Counted from the stretch's first letter, positions 23,909-34,082 are shown. The stretch: 64,000 bases of DNA from Alkalispirillum mobile (GCF_003664325.1 NZ_RCDA01000001.1:1347817-1411816); one strand, 5' to 3'. The notes: generated by a model not told the origin, from the sequence alone. Numbers and translations: made by a program.

Positions 23909-24736
23909 TCAGTCGCGGGGGCATTTGCGGAGCAGCTCCGCCCAGCGCCAGTCGGGGTCGCCGACGGCGATGAAATCGCCGTTGAGCAGGGTGTCACGGC
24001 GGTTGTAGCGCAGCGGCCGGAGGGTGGCCACGTCCAGCACCGCGCCGCCGGCCGCCTCCAACACGCATTGCGCGGCGGCGGTGTCCCACTCCGAGGTCGG
24101 GCCGAAGCGGGGGTAAAGATCCGCCTCGCCCTCGGCCACCGCACAGAACTTCAGCGCGCTGCCCAGCGGTCGCGTATCCGCCTCGGGCAGTTGCTCGAGC
24201 AACGCTGCAACCGGCGCGTCGCGGTGCGAGCGGCTGACCGCCACCGTCATCGGATCACCGGGTGGCCGCCGGGTGCGTAGCGGCGTATCCCGCCGGTCCT
24301 CCCGGCGCCACGCGCCCTCCCCCTTGATACCGAGCCAGGCCACCCCGGTCACCGGCGCCTGCACCACGCCGAGCACCGGGTCGCCATCCTGGATCAGCGC
24401 CACGTTGACGGAAAACTCGTCATTACGCTTGACGAACTCACGGGTGCCGTCCAGCGGGTCCACCAGCCAGTAGCAGGACCAGCCCCGCCGCTCCACCCAG
24501 CGGGGCTGGCGCCCCTCCTCGGAGAGCACCGGAACGTCCAGCAACTGCGGCAGCCCCTCGACCAGTACCTGGTGCGCGGCGCGGTCCGCCTGGGTGAGCG
24601 GAGTGTCATCCGCCTTGCTGTCCACGTGGATGCGACCCCGGTAGACGGCGATGATGCGGGCCGCCGCCTGGGCGACCAAGCGGTGCACCGGGTCCAGCAG
24701 GTCGCGAGGGGGCACCCCCTGGTTTTGCTGGGTCAT
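23909..24736 (-). CDS. cysQ: 3'(2'),5'-bisphosphate nucleotidase CysQ
   Basis: This 275-residue inositol-monophosphatase-fold protein has PLTQADRAAH, a metal-binding VLSEEG, WLVDPLDGTREFVKRNDEF and WDTAAAQCVLEAAGG. CysQ hydrolyses PAP/PAPS, controlling sulfur assimilation and relieving PAP inhibition. Its start overlaps the nudE stop (ATGA), so the two phosphohydrolases form one operon. Confidence 0.94.
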   Translation of the reverse strand: MTQQNQGVPPRDLLDPVHRLVAQAAARIIAVYRGRIHVDSKADDTPLTQADRAAHQVLVEGLPQLLDVPVLSEEGRQPRWVERRGWSCYWLVDPLDGTREFVKRNDEFSVNVALIQDGDPVLGVVQAPVTGVAWLGIKGEGAWRREDRRDTPLRTRRPPGDPMTVAVSRSHRDAPVAALLEQLPEADTRPLGSALKFCAVAEGEADLYPRFGPTSEWDTAAAQCVLEAAGGAVLDVATLRPLRYNRRDTLLNGDFIAVGDPDWRWAELLRKCPRD

Positions 24737-25287
24737 AACACCCCCTTGTCGCGCAGGTGGTCCCGGGCGAGGTAGAGCGCCGCCAGACTCCGCGCCTCGC
24801 TGAAATCGGGCTCGTCCAAAAGCCCGGCCAGGTCATCCAGCGGCCAGGGCACCACCTCGATGGGCTCGGGCTCATCCCCGGGCAGCCGGGATTCGTAGAG
24901 ATCGCGCGCCACGATCACCTCGGTGCGGTGGGCCAGGTAACCCGGGGCCAGGCTCAGCGAGCGCAGCCATTCCAGTTCACGCCCCGCCAGCCCCACCTCC
25001 TCCTGCAACTCGCGGTTGGCAGCATCGAGCAGCGGCTCGTCCTTTTCCACCCGCCCCTTGGGCAGGCCGAGCTCGTAGCGACCGGTGCCGGCCGCGTACT
25101 CCCGGATCAGTTGGGCGCAACCGCTGCCGTCCACCGCGACGATAATCACCGCACCGTGCGAGGTACCGGCCAGGCGCTCGTACTCCACTTCGGCGCCGTT
25201 CTCGAAGCGCAAGCCCACCGCCTCGACACGAAACAGCCGTGAGCGGGCCACCATCCGGCGGTGCAGAATCTCCGGGTACTTGCTCAT
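24733..25287 (-). CDS. nudE: ADP compounds hydrolase NudE
   Basis: About 184 residues from ATG 25287 (MSKYPEILHRR); an upstream ATG at 25296 adds three residues. The Nudix box runs GRVEKDEPLLDAANRELQEEVG, cut here by its fixed Gly, Glu and REL-EE ligands. The SLAPGYL segment after it is typical of ADP-sugar/NudE types. It hydrolyses ADP-ribose, Ap3A and NADH-like compounds. It is divergent from yrfG, the same pairing as in E. coli. Confidence 0.92.
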   Translation of the reverse strand: MSKYPEILHRRMVARSRLFRVEAVGLRFENGAEVEYERLAGTSHGAVIIVAVDGSGCAQLIREYAAGTGRYELGLPKGRVEKDEPLLDAANRELQEEVGLAGRELEWLRSLSLAPGYLAHRTEVIVARDLYESRLPGDEPEPIEVVPWPLDDLAGLLDEPDFSEARSLAALYLARDHLRDKGVL

Positions 25288-25379
25288 CTGCCGCACTGCT
25301 CTGACAGCAAAAGGGAATCCCGATTGTACACGGCCGCCCGCGATACCCCAGCCCCGGGGTCAGCTGCTAGAATCCCCCC

Positions 25380-26063
25380 ATGAGCACCTGCGCCCCCATC
25401 GATTGGCAACGCACCGACACCGTCCTGCTGGACATGGACGGCACCCTGCTCGACCTGCGTTTCGACAACCTGTTCTGGAAACAGCACCTGCCCCGCCGCC
25501 TGGCGGAGCTCAAAAACCTGCCTGCGGGCGAGGCGGAGCAGGCGGTATTCCCGCGCATGGCGCGGCTGCAGGGGCGCATCGAGTGGTACTGCCTGGACTA
25601 CTGGAGCCGGGAGCTGGAGGTGGACATGCTCGCCCTGAAGCGGGAGATCGCCCACCTGATCGGCTGGCGCCCGCACGCCCGCGCCTTTCTTGAGGCGCTG
25701 GGCCGGGCCGACAAACGGCGGGTGCTGGTCACCAACGCCCACCCGGACGTGCTCCGGCTCAAGGTGGCGCAGACCGGGCTCGACGCTCACTTGGACGCGA
25801 TCATCAGCGCCCACGACCTGCAGCGCCCGAAAGAGGAGCAGGACTTCTGGCACCGGCTGCAACAACACGCCCCGTTCCGTCCGGAACGCAGCGTTCTGAT
25901 CGATGACAACCTGGCCGCGCTGGCCAGCGCCCAGTCCTACGGGGTCGGGACGGTCTTGGGCATCCGGCGCCCGGACAGCAGCGCGAATCCGGTAGCCGCC
26001 CCGGATGTCACCCTGCTCGAGTGCTTCAGCGACGTGCTGCCCACCGCGCAGGTGACTGGATAA
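25380..26063 (+). CDS. yrfG: GMP/IMP nucleotidase YrfG (HAD family)
   Basis: This 227-residue HAD hydrolase has motif I LLDMDGTLLD, motif II VTNAHP, motif III with RPKEE and motif IV VLIDDN. The E. coli homologue, also beside nudE, dephosphorylates GMP and IMP. It starts 83 bases from the divergent nudE gene. It is followed by a gap with a clear trxA promoter. Confidence 0.92.
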   Translation: MSTCAPIDWQRTDTVLLDMDGTLLDLRFDNLFWKQHLPRRLAELKNLPAGEAEQAVFPRMARLQGRIEWYCLDYWSRELEVDMLALKREIAHLIGWRPHARAFLEALGRADKRRVLVTNAHPDVLRLKVAQTGLDAHLDAIISAHDLQRPKEEQDFWHRLQQHAPFRPERSVLIDDNLAALASAQSYGVGTVLGIRRPDSSANPVAAPDVTLLECFSDVLPTAQVTG

Positions 26064-26080
26064 GCGCGACATTACGCTAT

Positions 26081-26109
26081 TTGACACGCCACCCCCCGCC
26101 CGCTATCGT
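26081..26109 (+). promoter_or_regulatory. Sigma-70 promoter upstream of trxA
   Basis: A perfect TTGACA (26081-26086) is separated by 17 bases from TATCGT (26104-26109). It gives a long leader of about 125 bases before the trxA start. Confidence 0.6.
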
Positions 26110-26241
26110 TAGCCCAAAATAAGCGGGCTTATCCTTGCAGCCAGCGTCACCCCGGGTACCTGCTCAGCCAATTAGCGAGTATCATCCCAAGTTCCCCATT
26201 TGCATTGTCAAACGCCGAAAAGCCAATCGGGAGGCTATATC

Positions 26242-26568
26242 GTGAGCGGACAGATCGTGCACGCCACCGATCAGAATTTCGAAGATGAAGTGATCAAATC
26301 CGATGTGCCGGTCATCGTGGACTACTGGGCCGACTGGTGCGGTCCGTGCAAGATGATCGCTCCGATCCTGGACGAGGTGGCCTCCGAGTACAGTGGCAAG
26401 CTCAAGGTGGTCAAGCTGAACATCGATGAGAACCCGGAGACGCCGCCCAAGTACGGCATCCGTGGCATCCCCACGTTGATGCTGTTCAAGAACGGCGGCG
26501 TGGAGGCCACGAAGGTGGGCGCGCTGTCCAAGTCGCAGCTGACGGCCTTCATCGACAGCAACCTGTAA
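26242..26568 (+). CDS. trxA: Thioredoxin 1
   Basis: This 108-residue thioredoxin has the WCGPC active site (Cys33, Cys36) and the cis-proline segment GIPTLMLF. It reduces disulfides in cytosolic proteins, including ribonucleotide reductase. The GTG at 26242 is chosen because GGGAGG lies 7 bases upstream and the length matches TrxA. The longer frame from 26200 would add an unrelated tail. The trxA-rho order is as in E. coli and Pseudomonas. Confidence 0.97.
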   Translation: MSGQIVHATDQNFEDEVIKSDVPVIVDYWADWCGPCKMIAPILDEVASEYSGKLKVVKLNIDENPETPPKYGIRGIPTLMLFKNGGVEATKVGALSKSQLTAFIDSNL

Positions 26569-26585
26569 GCTCCCGAACAGACTGC

Positions 26586-26608
26586 CGGGGCGCCACCGGG
26601 GCGCCCCG
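26586..26608 (+). terminator. Strong GC hairpin after trxA
   Basis: CGGGGCGCC and GGCGCCCCG form a perfect 9-bp stem with a 5-base loop just after the trxA stop. No T-run follows, so it may end transcription poorly or protect the trxA mRNA 3' end. Confidence 0.5.
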
Positions 26609-26708
26609 CATTTGCCCAGCCCGACACAGCACCTGAATCCAATTCCGTATGCAGGGCCGCCGCTCGGCGCTCTCTGCCCGACCCCGCCATGATTCTTAAG
26701 CAGACACC

Positions 26709-27965
26709 ATGAACCTGACGGAACTAAAACAGAAACCCGCCGCTGAACTGATGAAACTGGCCCAGGAACTGGGCGTGGAAGGGACGGCCCGCTCCCGCAA
26801 GCAGGACGTCATCTTTTCCATTCTCAAGTCGCAGGCCAAGGGTGGCGAACCCATCTACGGCGATGGCGTGCTGGAAATCCTGCAGGATGGCTTTGGCTTT
26901 TTGAGGTCTGCGGACAGTTCCTACATGGCCGGGCCGGACGACATCTACGTCTCGCCAAGCCAGATCCGGCGCTTCGCCCTGCGCACCGGTGACACCATCG
27001 CGGGCAAGATCCGCCCGCCCAAGGATGGTGAACGGTACTTCGCGCTGCTCAAGGTCAACGAGATCAACTTCGAGCCGCCGGAGAACGCCAAGCACAAGGT
27101 GCTGTTCGAGAACCTGACGCCGCTGCATGCCACCGAACGCATGCGCATGGAGCGCGGCAACGGTTCCACCGAGGACCTCACCGCCCGGATCATCGACCTG
27201 GTCGCCCCCATCGGCAAGGGTCAGCGCGGCCTGCTGGTCTCCCCGCCCAAGGCGGGCAAGACGATGCTGCTGCAGCACATCGCCCAGAGCATCACCGCCA
27301 ACCACCCCGAGACCTACGTGATCGTGCTGCTGATCGACGAGCGGCCCGAGGAGGTCACCGAGATGCAGCGCTCGGTGCGGGGCGAGGTGGTCTCCTCCAC
27401 CTTTGACGAACCGGCCAGCCGCCACGTGCAGGTGGCCGAGATGGTCATCGAGAAGGCCAAGCGCCTGGTGGAGCACAAGAAGGACGTGGTGATCCTGCTG
27501 GACTCCATCACCCGCCTGGCCCGTGCCTACAACACCGTGGTGCCCTCCTCGGGCAAGGTGCTCACCGGGGGTGTGGATGCCAACGCCCTGCACCGGCCCA
27601 AGCGCTTCTTCGGCGCGGCGCGCAACGTAGAGGAAGGCGGCAGCCTGTCCATCGTGGCGACGGCCCTGGTGGACACCGGCTCGCGCATGGACGAGGTGAT
27701 CTACGAGGAGTTCAAGGGCACCGGCAACATGGAGCTGCACCTGGACCGGCGCATCTCCGAGAAGCGGATCTACCCGGCGGTGAACATCAACCGCTCCGGC
27801 ACCCGCCGCGAGGAGCTGCTGATGAAGCCGGACGAGCTGCAGAAGGTCTGGATCCTGCGCAAGCTCCTCCACCCGATGGATGATCTGGCCGCCATCGAGT
27901 TCCTGCTGGACAAGCTGAAGGACACCAAGACCAACGGCGAGTTCTTCGACTCGATGAAGCGCTAA
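26709..27965 (+). CDS. rho: Transcription termination factor Rho
   Basis: The protein has 418 residues. It has an N-terminal Rho_N helix-extended-loop domain ([18 protein letters not shown]), a cold-shock RNA-binding domain (GFGFLRS, then [13 protein letters not shown]) and an ATPase core. The core has Walker [12 protein letters not shown] and the secondary RNA loop [10 protein letters not shown]. The hexameric helicase ends transcription of untranslated RNA. Length and all motifs are canonical. Confidence 0.99.
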   Translation: MNLTELKQKPAAELMKLAQELGVEGTARSRKQDVIFSILKSQAKGGEPIYGDGVLEILQDGFGFLRSADSSYMAGPDDIYVSPSQIRRFALRTGDTIAGKIRPPKDGERYFALLKVNEINFEPPENAKHKVLFENLTPLHATERMRMERGNGSTEDLTARIIDLVAPIGKGQRGLLVSPPKAGKTMLLQHIAQSITANHPETYVIVLLIDERPEEVTEMQRSVRGEVVSSTFDEPASRHVQVAEMVIEKAKRLVEHKKDVVILLDSITRLARAYNTVVPSSGKVLTGGVDANALHRPKRFFGAARNVEEGGSLSIVATALVDTGSRMDEVIYEEFKGTGNMELHLDRRISEKRIYPAVNINRSGTRREELLMKPDELQKVWILRKLLHPMDDLAAIEFLLDKLKDTKTNGEFFDSMKR

Positions 27966-27987
27966 CGGGGCGGCAGCAATGGCCCCG
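27966..27987. terminator. Hairpin between convergent rho and rlmI
   Basis: CGGGGC and GCCCCG form a 6-bp stem with a 10-base loop directly after the rho stop, in the 70-bp space before the converging rlmI gene. There is no T-run. Confidence 0.4.
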
Positions 27988-28035
27988 CGGGCAAGAGGGC
28001 CTGCCCCGGGGCTGCACGCCCGGCCGCCGGCCCGG

Positions 28036-29247
28036 TCAGGGCATACTCCCCGCCGGCAACACCCGGCAGAAGGCCGCCTTGAGGTAGCGTGTTTCCGGGA
28101 TCGCCGGGTGTACCGGGTGGTCGGGTCCCTGGTGGCCCAGTGCCACCACGCGCAGGCTGCGCTCCAGGTGCCGCGCACCCGACTGGGCCGCATCCAGTAG
28201 CTGCTGTTCGGGCAGGTGGGCCGAGCAGGACGCGGTGACCAGCAGGCCATCCCGGCCGAGCAACTGCATCGCCATCCGGTTCAGGCGCTGATAGGCCTTG
28301 TACCCCTGGCGGAAATCCTTCTTCCGCTTGATGAACGCCGGCGGATCCACCACCACCACGTCGAAGCGCTCGTTCGCCTGTCGCAGTTCGGCCAGGGCAT
28401 CGAACGCATCACCCTGAACGCCCACCACCTGGTCGGCCACCCCGTTCAGGGCCGCATTCTCCGCCACCCCGTCCAGCGCCTGCTCGGAACTGTCGACGCA
28501 GTAAACCTCGCGGGCACCGGCCACCGCGGCCTGCACTCCCCAGGCGCCCATGTAACTGAACACGTCCAGCACCCGCTGCCCGGACACCCAGGGGCGCAGC
28601 GCCTGCCGGTTCATGCGGTGATCGAAGTACCAGCCGGTCTTCTGCCCGCTGGTCGCCGGTACCCGGAACTGCACGCCGTTCTCGACCACCTCCAGGGTCT
28701 GCCGCTCCGGCCCGCTCCCCCAGACCTGGTACCGCTCCAGGCCCTCCAGTTGCCGGACCGCGCTGTCACAGCGCAGCAACACCGGGCCCTCGCCCAGCAC
28801 CCGCGCCAACGCCGTGACAATGCTATCGCGCACCCGCTCCATACCCGCGGTGTTCACCTGCACCACGCAGGCATCGCCGAAGCGGTCCACCACCAGCCCG
28901 GGCAGCCCGTCCGCCTCGCCATGCACCAAGCGGTAATAGGGCTGCTCGAACAAGCGCTCGCGCAGCGCCAGCGCCATCTTCAACCGGTGGACCAGCAGCG
29001 ACTCATCCAGCCGGTAGCGGCTGTCGCGGCTCACCAGCCGGGCGCAGATCAACGAGCCGGGGTTGACGTACACCGTACCCAGGACCCGGCCGCGGCTGTC
29101 CTCAAGCACCGCGCCATCCCCCGGCGCGAAGGCCTTAAGAGGTGTCGCGTCGGTGTCCACCTCGTTGCTGAACACCCACAGGTGACCGGCACGCAGGCGC
29201 TTGTCCTCGCCCTTTTTCAGGCGTAATGCGGGCAGGGTCTCAGTCAT
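28036..29247 (-). CDS. rlmI: 23S rRNA (cytosine-1962-C5)-methyltransferase RlmI
   Basis: About 403 residues from ATG 29247, which has GGAGG 6 bases upstream; the longer open frame is unsupported. An N-terminal PUA domain (LRLKKGEDKRLRAGHLWVFS) is followed by an EEHEE-type middle region. The Rossmann methyltransferase has VLDVFSYMGAWGV and catalytic VVVDPPAF. RlmI methylates C1962 of 23S rRNA. It is divergent from the SH3 gene. Confidence 0.92.
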   Translation of the reverse strand: MTETLPALRLKKGEDKRLRAGHLWVFSNEVDTDATPLKAFAPGDGAVLEDSRGRVLGTVYVNPGSLICARLVSRDSRYRLDESLLVHRLKMALALRERLFEQPYYRLVHGEADGLPGLVVDRFGDACVVQVNTAGMERVRDSIVTALARVLGEGPVLLRCDSAVRQLEGLERYQVWGSGPERQTLEVVENGVQFRVPATSGQKTGWYFDHRMNRQALRPWVSGQRVLDVFSYMGAWGVQAAVAGAREVYCVDSSEQALDGVAENAALNGVADQVVGVQGDAFDALAELRQANERFDVVVVDPPAFIKRKKDFRQGYKAYQRLNRMAMQLLGRDGLLVTASCSAHLPEQQLLDAAQSGARHLERSLRVVALGHQGPDHPVHPAIPETRYLKAAFCRVLPAGSMP

Positions 29248-29484
29248 GGCACCTCCTCTCGAATGGATCGGCAAACCGGGCGGGCCGGGCATTGTCTCAC
29301 CGCCACCGGCACGAGGCCACCGCCGTCTCGGGCAGCCGCACGCAAGTGCCCCGCTGCACCACGGTTTTTACCGGACGGCCCTTCCGCTAAACTCTCCGCT
29401 CCGGTCCGTCGCTGGCGGCACCGGCCGATTCCGGGTCTCGGATGGCCCGACTCACCCGCAAAACCATTGCTGGAGGTTGCCCCG

Positions 29485-30141
29485 GTGCGCCGGATTTGCT
29501 TGCTCTTGATCCTCATGCTCAGCGCGCTGCCGCTGACCGCCACCCACGCCCAGGTTTACGTCAGTGACGAGCTGGAGGTGGCCAAACGCAGCGGCCCCAG
29601 CAACCAACACCGCATCCTGCGCTTTGTCAGTTCCGGCACCCAGCTCGAGGTCCTGGACACCAGCGGTGACTGGACCCAGGTCCGCGACCCCCAGGGCCGC
29701 GACGGCTGGATCCAGACCGAAAACCTGATGAACAACCCGAGCGCCCGGGAGCAGCTGGAGGAGGCCAACCAACGGGTCGAGGCCGCCGAGGAGGAGCGCG
29801 ACGAGATGGCGGCGCGAATGGATGAGGCCCGCGAGGAGGCCGAGGCCCTCGCCAGCCGCGTTGAGGAACTCGAGGCGGAGCGCGACCGGCTCGAGGCCCG
29901 GCTGGAGGACGCCAGCGAGGGGCTGGAACTGGCTGACGAGCACCAGCGGCTGCAGGGCACCATAGCGGACCTGCAGGAGGAGATCCGCGACCTGGAGGCG
30001 GACAAGGCTGCACTGACCCGCCAGACTCAGCGGGACTGGTTCCTTGCCGGTGCCGGTGTGCTCCTTGGGGGACTGATCCTCGGCTTGATTCTGCCGCGGA
30101 TCCGCTGGAAGCGCCGCCGGGGCTGGGGTGATACGCTGTAG
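29485..30141 (+). CDS. TIGR04211-type SH3 and coiled-coil membrane protein (YgiM-like)
   Basis: 218 residues from GTG 29485, supported by GGAGGT 7 bases upstream. The order is a signal peptide (about 1-24), a bacterial SH3 domain (about 25-85, VYVSDELEVAKRSGPSNQH and DGWIQTENL), a long acidic coiled coil (about 90-185), and a C-terminal transmembrane helix with a basic end (RWKRRRGW). This is the YgiM/TIGR04211 architecture: periplasmic domain, single anchor. The function is unknown. The SH3 domain suggests contact with peptidoglycan or envelope proteins. Confidence 0.85.
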   Translation: MRRICLLLILMLSALPLTATHAQVYVSDELEVAKRSGPSNQHRILRFVSSGTQLEVLDTSGDWTQVRDPQGRDGWIQTENLMNNPSAREQLEEANQRVEAAEEERDEMAARMDEAREEAEALASRVEELEAERDRLEARLEDASEGLELADEHQRLQGTIADLQEEIRDLEADKAALTRQTQRDWFLAGAGVLLGGLILGLILPRIRWKRRRGWGDTL

Positions 30142-30179
30142 GCATCCGCATTCACCCAGCCAGCAGCAACGGAGCGGCC

Positions 30180-31337
30180 ATGAGCGAAGCGCCAGCCTTG
30201 ATGGACATGCTGAGGGGGCTCATCGCCACCCCCTCGGTGAGCAGCGTTGACCCGGACCTCGACCAGGGCAACCGTGCCGTCATCGATCTGCTGGCCGGCT
30301 GGGCGGAGGCCGCGGGCTTCGATTGCGAGATCCAGCCGGTGCCGGGGCATCCGGACAAGGCCAATCTCATCGCCACGCTGGGCCGCGGCCCCGGAGGGCT
30401 GGTGCTCTCCGGCCACACCGATACCGTGCCCTATGACGGAGAGCTGTGGACCTCCGACCCCTTTGTGCTCACCGAGCGCAACGGGCGGCTTTACGGCCTG
30501 GGCACCACCGACATGAAGTCCTTCCTGGGCCTGGCACTGGAGGCCGCCCGCGGCCTCCGTCCGCAGGACCTGAAACAGCCCCTGGTGCTGCTGGCCACCG
30601 CCGACGAGGAGTCGGGCATGACCGGCGCGCGGGCGCTGGTGGACAGCCAGCGCCCGTTGGGCCGTCACGCCATCATCGGCGAGCCCACCAACGGCCGCCC
30701 GGTGCGCGCCCACAAGGGCATGATGATGGAGGCCATTCGCATCGAGGGCCACTCCGGTCATTCCAGCAACCCGGCGCTGGGCCGTAACGCCCTGGAGCTG
30801 ATGACCCGGGTACTCAACGAGCTGCTGACCTGGCGGGGTGAGCTGCAGGCCCAGTACCAGGACGCCCAGTTCGATGTGCCGGTGCCGACCATGAACCTGG
30901 GCCACCTGCACGCCGGCGACAACCCGAACCGTATCTGCGGCCAGGCGGAGCTGCATATCGATATTCGCCCGCTGCCCGGGATGGGCCTGGAGGAACTGCG
31001 CTACCTGCTGCGCCAGCGGCTGGAGGCCGCGCTGGGCGAGGAGGCCCAGTACCTGCACCTGCGTTCGCTGTTCCCCGGCCTACAGCCGATGGCCACGCCG
31101 GAGGCGGCACAGATCGTCCGAGCCAGCGAGTCGCTCACCGGCTTCCCGGCCGAGGCCGTGTCCTTCGGCACCGAGGCGCCCTTCCTCCGGGACATGGGCC
31201 TGGACGTGGTGGTCATGGGTCCCGGGGACATCGCCCAGGCCCACCAACCCGACGAGTACCTGGCCCTGGACCGCCTGGAGCCGACCGTGGCCCATCTGCG
31301 ACGACTGATCCGGCAGTTCTGCATCGAGCCCGCCTGA
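30180..31337 (+). CDS. argE: Acetylornithine deacetylase
   Basis: This 385-residue M20-family zinc hydrolase has SGHTDTVPYDGE, the metal-bridging GTTDMKSF, the catalytic TADEESG and a C-terminal SFGTEAPFL and GPGDIAQAHQPDEY. The last two segments are typical of ArgE rather than DapE. It frees ornithine from N-acetylornithine in arginine synthesis. It is 22 bases upstream of argA, giving an arginine pair. Confidence 0.94.
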   Translation: MSEAPALMDMLRGLIATPSVSSVDPDLDQGNRAVIDLLAGWAEAAGFDCEIQPVPGHPDKANLIATLGRGPGGLVLSGHTDTVPYDGELWTSDPFVLTERNGRLYGLGTTDMKSFLGLALEAARGLRPQDLKQPLVLLATADEESGMTGARALVDSQRPLGRHAIIGEPTNGRPVRAHKGMMMEAIRIEGHSGHSSNPALGRNALELMTRVLNELLTWRGELQAQYQDAQFDVPVPTMNLGHLHAGDNPNRICGQAELHIDIRPLPGMGLEELRYLLRQRLEAALGEEAQYLHLRSLFPGLQPMATPEAAQIVRASESLTGFPAEAVSFGTEAPFLRDMGLDVVVMGPGDIAQAHQPDEYLALDRLEPTVAHLRRLIRQFCIEPA

Positions 31338-31359
31338 ACGCAACCGACGGATCGGCCCC

Positions 31360-32694
31360 ATGAAAACCAGTGACCTCGACCCGGAGCTCTACGTCCGGTG
31401 GTTCCGCAACAGCGCCCCCTACATCAACGCCCACCGGGGGCGCACCTTCGTGGTGGCCTTCTCCGGGGCCGCGCTTCAGGACGGCGACTTCCCGGACATC
31501 ATCCACGACCTGGCCCTGCTCTCCAGCCTCGGGGTCCGCCTGGTGCTGGTGCCCGGTGCCCGCCCACAGGTGGAGGCACGCCTGCGCGAACGGGGCGCGG
31601 AGCTGCGCTACGTCAACGGCCTGCGCATCACCGACGATGCCGCCCTGGCCTGCGTAAAAGAGGCCGTGGGCGCCGTGCGCCTGGAGATCGAGGCCCTGTT
31701 TACCATGGGGCTGTCCAACTCCCCCATGGCCGGGGCGCGGCTGCGCCTGGCCTCGGGCAACCTGGTCACCGCCCGCCCCCTGGGCGTGCGCGACGGCGTG
31801 GATTACCAGCACACCGGCGAGGTGCGCCGGGTGGATGCGCCAGCCATCCGCGCCCGGCTGGACGATGGCGACATCGTGCTGCTCTCCCCCCTGGGCTGCT
31901 CGCGCACCGGCGAGGTCTTCAACTTGGCCGGCGACGAGGTGGCGCTGGAGGCAGCGCGGGCACTCCGGGCGGACAAGCTGATCTTCCTGCAGGAGGGTGA
32001 ATCGGTCTGCGACGAGCAGGGCGAGCCGGTGGGGGAGATGACCCTCAGCCAGGTGCGCGCCCTGTTGAACGCCCCGCCCTCCTGCCTGACCGACGAGACC
32101 CGCCGTCTGCTGACCCGCGCGCTGCGGGCCTGCGGCTCCGGCGTGCACCGCGTCCACCTGCTCGACCGGCACCGGGACGGCGCCCTGCTGCTGGAGCTGT
32201 TCACCCGGGACGGTGTAGGCACCCTGGTGACCCCGGAGCGGTTCGAGACCCAGCGCCGGGCAACCCCGGAGGACGTGCCGGGTATTGTTGCGCTGCTGGA
32301 GCCGCTGGAGCGGGACGGCACCCTGGTCAGCCGGCCCCGGGAGTTGCTGGAAACGGACATCGAGCACTTCATCGTGATCGAGCGGGACGGCAGCATCATC
32401 GCCTGCTCGGCGCTCTACCCCATTCCCGGCTCCACCACGGGCGAGCTGGCGGGCTTCGCCGTCCACCCGGATTACCGCGGCGGCGGCCGGGGGGACGCGC
32501 TGCTGGCCCAGGTGGAGGCCGACGCCCGCACCGAGGGGCTGGACCGGCTCTACGTGCTGACGACCCGCACGGCCCACTGGTTTCAGGAGCGCGGGTTTGA
32601 ACCCGCCACCCCGGCCGACCTGCCGGACGCCCGCCGCCGGGCCTACGATCAGGACCGCGCCTCGCGGGTCTTCGTGAAGGCCTTGAGCGGCTGA
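31360..32694 (+). CDS. argA: N-acetylglutamate synthase
   Basis: This 444-residue protein fuses an amino-acid-kinase-like domain (1-290, VVAFSGAALQDG, VLVPGARPQVE) to a GNAT acetyltransferase domain (about 297-440, VHPDYRGGGRGDALL for acetyl-CoA). This is the classical ArgA layout. It makes N-acetylglutamate, the first step of arginine synthesis. The kinase part is the expected site for arginine feedback. Confidence 0.96.
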   Translation: MKTSDLDPELYVRWFRNSAPYINAHRGRTFVVAFSGAALQDGDFPDIIHDLALLSSLGVRLVLVPGARPQVEARLRERGAELRYVNGLRITDDAALACVKEAVGAVRLEIEALFTMGLSNSPMAGARLRLASGNLVTARPLGVRDGVDYQHTGEVRRVDAPAIRARLDDGDIVLLSPLGCSRTGEVFNLAGDEVALEAARALRADKLIFLQEGESVCDEQGEPVGEMTLSQVRALLNAPPSCLTDETRRLLTRALRACGSGVHRVHLLDRHRDGALLLELFTRDGVGTLVTPERFETQRRATPEDVPGIVALLEPLERDGTLVSRPRELLETDIEHFIVIERDGSIIACSALYPIPGSTTGELAGFAVHPDYRGGGRGDALLAQVEADARTEGLDRLYVLTTRTAHWFQERGFEPATPADLPDARRRAYDQDRASRVFVKALSG

Positions 32695-32732
32695 CTGGAC
32701 GCTCACACCCACACCGAACCTGACCGATACCC

Positions 32733-34082
32733 ATGAACAACAGCGATATCGTCAAACGCGACCTGGATGTCCTCTGGCACCCCTGCACGCAGATGAAGGA
32801 CCACGAATGGCTCCCCCTCATCCCGGTCAAGAGGGGCGAGGGGGTCTGGCTGGAGGACTTCGACGGCAACCGCTACATCGACGCCATCAGCTCCTGGTGG
32901 GTCAACCTCTTCGGCCACTGCCACCCGCACATCAGCGGGGCGGTGCAGCGCCAGGCCGCCGAGCTGGAGCACGTCATCCTCGCCGGGTTCTCCCACGAGC
33001 CGGTGGTGCGGCTGTCCGAGAAGCTGGTGCAGATCACCCCGCCCGGGCTCAGCCGCTGCTTCTACACCGACAACGGCTCCTCCGCCGTGGAGGTGGCCCT
33101 GAAGATGAGCTACCACTACTGGCGCAACAGCGGTCAGCCGGAGAAGCGCAAGTTCATCACCCTGTCCAACAGCTACCACGGCGAGACGCTGGGCACCCTG
33201 GGCGTGGGCGATGTTTCTCTCTACAAGGAGACCTACAAACCGCTGCTCATGGAGGCCATCACCGTCCCCTCCCCGGATGCCTTCCTCCGCGAGCCGGGCA
33301 CCACCTGGGAGGAGCACGCGGAGCGCATGTTCGCCCACATGGAAGCGGCCCTGGCGCGGCACGCTCACGAGACCGCCGCGGTCATCGTCGAGCCGCTGAT
33401 CCAGTGCGCCGGCACCATGCGGATGTACCACCACCGTTACCTGGAGTTGCTGCGCGAGGCGTGCGACCGGCACGGGGTGCACCTGATCGCCGACGAGATC
33501 GCAGTGGGCTTCGGCCGCACCGGCACGATGTTCGCCTGTGAGCAGGCGGACATCAGCCCCGATTTCATGTGCCTGTCCAAGGGGCTGACCGCCGGCTACC
33601 TGCCGCTGGCCACGGTGCTGACCCACGACCGGATCTACCAGGCCTTCTACGACGACTACGCCACCCTGCGCGCCTTCCTCCACTCGCACAGCTACACCGG
33701 CAACCCGCTGGCCTGCGCAGCCGCCCTGGCCACCCTGGAGTTGTTCGAGCAGGAGGACGTCATCGCCCGCAACCGGGAACTGGCCCGGGAGATGGGTGAG
33801 GCCTTTGCGCACCTGGCGGACCACCCCCACGTGGGCGAGGTCCGCCAGACCGGCATGGTGCTGGCTGCCGAGATGGTGCCCGACAAGGCCAAGCCCGAGC
33901 CCTACCCCTGGGAAGAGCGCCGGGGCATGATCGTCTACCAACACGCACTGAAGAACGAGGCGCTGATGCGCCCCCTCGGCAGCGTGGTCTACCTGATGCC
34001 CCCCTACGTGATCACCCCGGAGCAGATCCGCCACCTGGCCCGCGTGGCCACCGAGGGCATCGACCTGGCCACCCGCCCATGA
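32733..34082 (+). CDS. bioA: Adenosylmethionine-8-amino-7-oxononanoate aminotransferase
   Basis: This 449-residue class III aminotransferase has WHPCTQMKDH at the N terminus (a BioA hallmark), SSWWVNLFGH, and the PLP-lysine segment CLSKGLTAGYLPL (Lys about 281). It makes 7,8-diaminopelargonate in biotin synthesis using SAM as amino donor. Its stop overlaps the rsmE start (ATGA). This bioA-rsmE pair lies beside the chp cluster in Pseudomonas too. Confidence 0.97.
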   Translation: MNNSDIVKRDLDVLWHPCTQMKDHEWLPLIPVKRGEGVWLEDFDGNRYIDAISSWWVNLFGHCHPHISGAVQRQAAELEHVILAGFSHEPVVRLSEKLVQITPPGLSRCFYTDNGSSAVEVALKMSYHYWRNSGQPEKRKFITLSNSYHGETLGTLGVGDVSLYKETYKPLLMEAITVPSPDAFLREPGTTWEEHAERMFAHMEAALARHAHETAAVIVEPLIQCAGTMRMYHHRYLELLREACDRHGVHLIADEIAVGFGRTGTMFACEQADISPDFMCLSKGLTAGYLPLATVLTHDRIYQAFYDDYATLRAFLHSHSYTGNPLACAAALATLELFEQEDVIARNRELAREMGEAFAHLADHPHVGEVRQTGMVLAAEMVPDKAKPEPYPWEERRGMIVYQHALKNEALMRPLGSVVYLMPPYVITPEQIRHLARVATEGIDLATRP